Shown: positions 62,935 to 64,000 of the stretch, in pieces
Numbering within the stretch: position 1 is the first letter of the stretch
Layout: every line of letters starts with the position of its first letter
Assembly: GCA_903813345.2 (NCBI GenBank)
Contig: CAIIXF020000003.1
Coordinates: forward strand, 31,077,248-31,141,247
DNA length: 64,000 nucleotides
Direction: 5' to 3'
From: Owenia fusiformis
Lineage: Eukaryota > Annelida > Polychaeta > Sabellida > Oweniidae
Program-made: the position numbers and the translations under genes
Notes under the pieces: model-generated
What the model saw: only the letters and a program-made list of their open reading frames with translations
The model's database searches: none
Told to the model about the DNA's origin: nothing

Positions 62935-64000
62935 ATGTCCCCACCACATAGTGTGGGGCCATATTGTCGTCCTCGGTGCGTCCGTCCGTCTGTTTGTCTG
63001 TCTGTCTGTCCGTCCGTCCAGCAGTTTTCTCCAAAACCGCTACAGATATCATATCACCTTCAAATTTTCAGGGATAACTTATAAGTGCTTACAGATGTGG
63101 ATGAAAAAAGTTTAACTCGATACCTACTTCCTGTAGACCATTTTGAAGTCAAATGCTAAAATCCTTGTCTGCAAACTTTAAGAAAAACAGCTTCAGAGTT
63201 GCTTTTAAAACTTTAATATCTTGTTCAGCTTACTTCATTCTACATCTGATTAGGTTTTGGACCTGTTAGCTCAGTCATGTCAGCCATTTTGAATGTCTTA
63301 AGAAAAGTTAGCGCGTGATAATACTTTGTATCATATTGAATGGTGTTTTTGAGTTTTCATACTTTAACTATTTAGTAGCTTTATAAATAATTTCAGGTGT
63401 ACTTTGTTGTAAAAGCCTATGTTATTGTTAACAGTGGTTATTTGTGACAATTTTGTAAAAGGAAATCGGCAAAAACTCATAATCGCTTTTTTATTGTCGG
63501 CCATTTTGGATTTTTCTGTCCTAAAATCTTGTCTGTTAAGTCTTGTCTACGCGTTTTCAGGTGAACCGTTTAGTAGATCAATTTCAAATTTTCAGGGATG
63601 ATTCTAAATATGAAAATCTAGATCTGATTAGTTTTTGGGCATTCTGGGTAAATATCAAGGCAGCCATTTTGGATTTTCCGTCTTAAAAATCGTGTCTGTA
63701 AAGTCTTGGCTACGCATTTCCAGGTGAACCATTTAGTAGATCAATTGATTCTTAGTATGAAAATCTAGATCTGATTAGTTTTTTGGCATTCAGGGTAAAT
63801 GTCAAGGCAGCCATTTTGGATTTTCCGTCTTAAAATCTTGTCTGTAAAGTCTTGTCTACGCATTTCCAAGTGAACCGTTTGGTAGATCAATTTCAAATTT
63901 TCAAGGATGATTCTTAGTATTAAAATCTTGAACTGATTAGTTTTTTGACATTCTGGGTAAATGTCAAGGCAGTCATTAGGGATTTTCCATTCTAAAATCT
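62935..64000. repeat. Tandem-repeat element running off the right edge
   Basis: Begins with the hairpin CCCCACCACATAGTGTGGGG, then a (GTCC/GTCT)n tract at 62970-63020. Then come degenerate units of about 150-160 bp marked by GGCCATTTTGGATTTTTCTG (63499) and GCAGCCATTTTGGATTTTCC (63661, 63808) and a diverged copy at 63969. Other unit words are GTGAACCGTTTAGTAGATCA and ATCTAGATCTGATTAGTTTT. The ORFs in it are repeat products. Confidence 0.75.

Noticed and set aside
1-64000. Bacterial or viral origin, operons, phage or LTR elements
   Set aside because: GT-AG introns, E2F, BTB and NWD-type genes and TA/TTAA MITEs are animal features. No polymerase, integrase, capsid or envelope coding was seen.

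Overview
This is intron-rich, AT-rich animal nuclear DNA. Long introns, GT-AG exon junctions that keep the reading frame, and dense non-autonomous DNA transposons suggest a non-vertebrate animal, most likely marine (lophotrochozoan or invertebrate deuterostome). The phylum cannot be settled from the window. No virus-like or LTR element was recognised.

Layout of genes. (1) Minus strand, 449-23476: the 5' part of a large gene whose product starts like the NWD1/NWD2/TEP1 group of NACHT-WD proteins. Four internal exons (5083-4884, 3383-3222, 1367-1168, 749-449) join in phase. Upstream lie three separate short first exons (8209-8175, 8445-8375, 23476-23421). Each begins Met-Gly-Ser-Ser and each ends in the same phase, so this looks like a family of alternative, potentially myristoylated N-termini. 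The NACHT and WD parts lie off the left edge. (2) Minus strand, 33934-27680: a BTBD17-like BTB/BACK protein with two exons. (3) Plus strand, 34287-47468: a complete E2F4/E2F5-type transcription factor in nine exons, one of them an in-frame 48-nt candidate cassette. It is head to head with the BTB gene across about 350 bp. (4) Minus strand, 59061-58505: the last two exons of a multi-pass membrane protein. (5) Plus strand, 60795-62597: a complete, intronless arylsulfatase B-like gene with signal peptide and formylglycine motif.

The rest is mainly transposable elements. Four large foldback elements stand out: 9444-16491, 29716-33212, 36123-39875 and about 44365-45623. Their arms, or in the last case their interior, hold tandem repeats with periods of about 375, 167, 382 and 130 bp. 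At least three are flanked by TA. A 2.1-kb TTAA-flanked element (20820-22929) has arms packed with CCATGG palindromes. Smaller elements include a 107-bp MITE with perfect 20-bp ends and a 7-bp target duplication, a mariner relic with transposase remains, several hAT-like and TA-flanked MITEs, and a G-rich tandem array of about 290-bp units in E2F intron 1. A separate tandem-repeat element runs off the right edge.

The genes do not form an operon or pathway. The strongest leads are the repeated MGSS first exons, the E2F cassette exon, the foldback elements with tandem arms (one carrying paired octamer and CRE-like motifs), and the CCATGG element.
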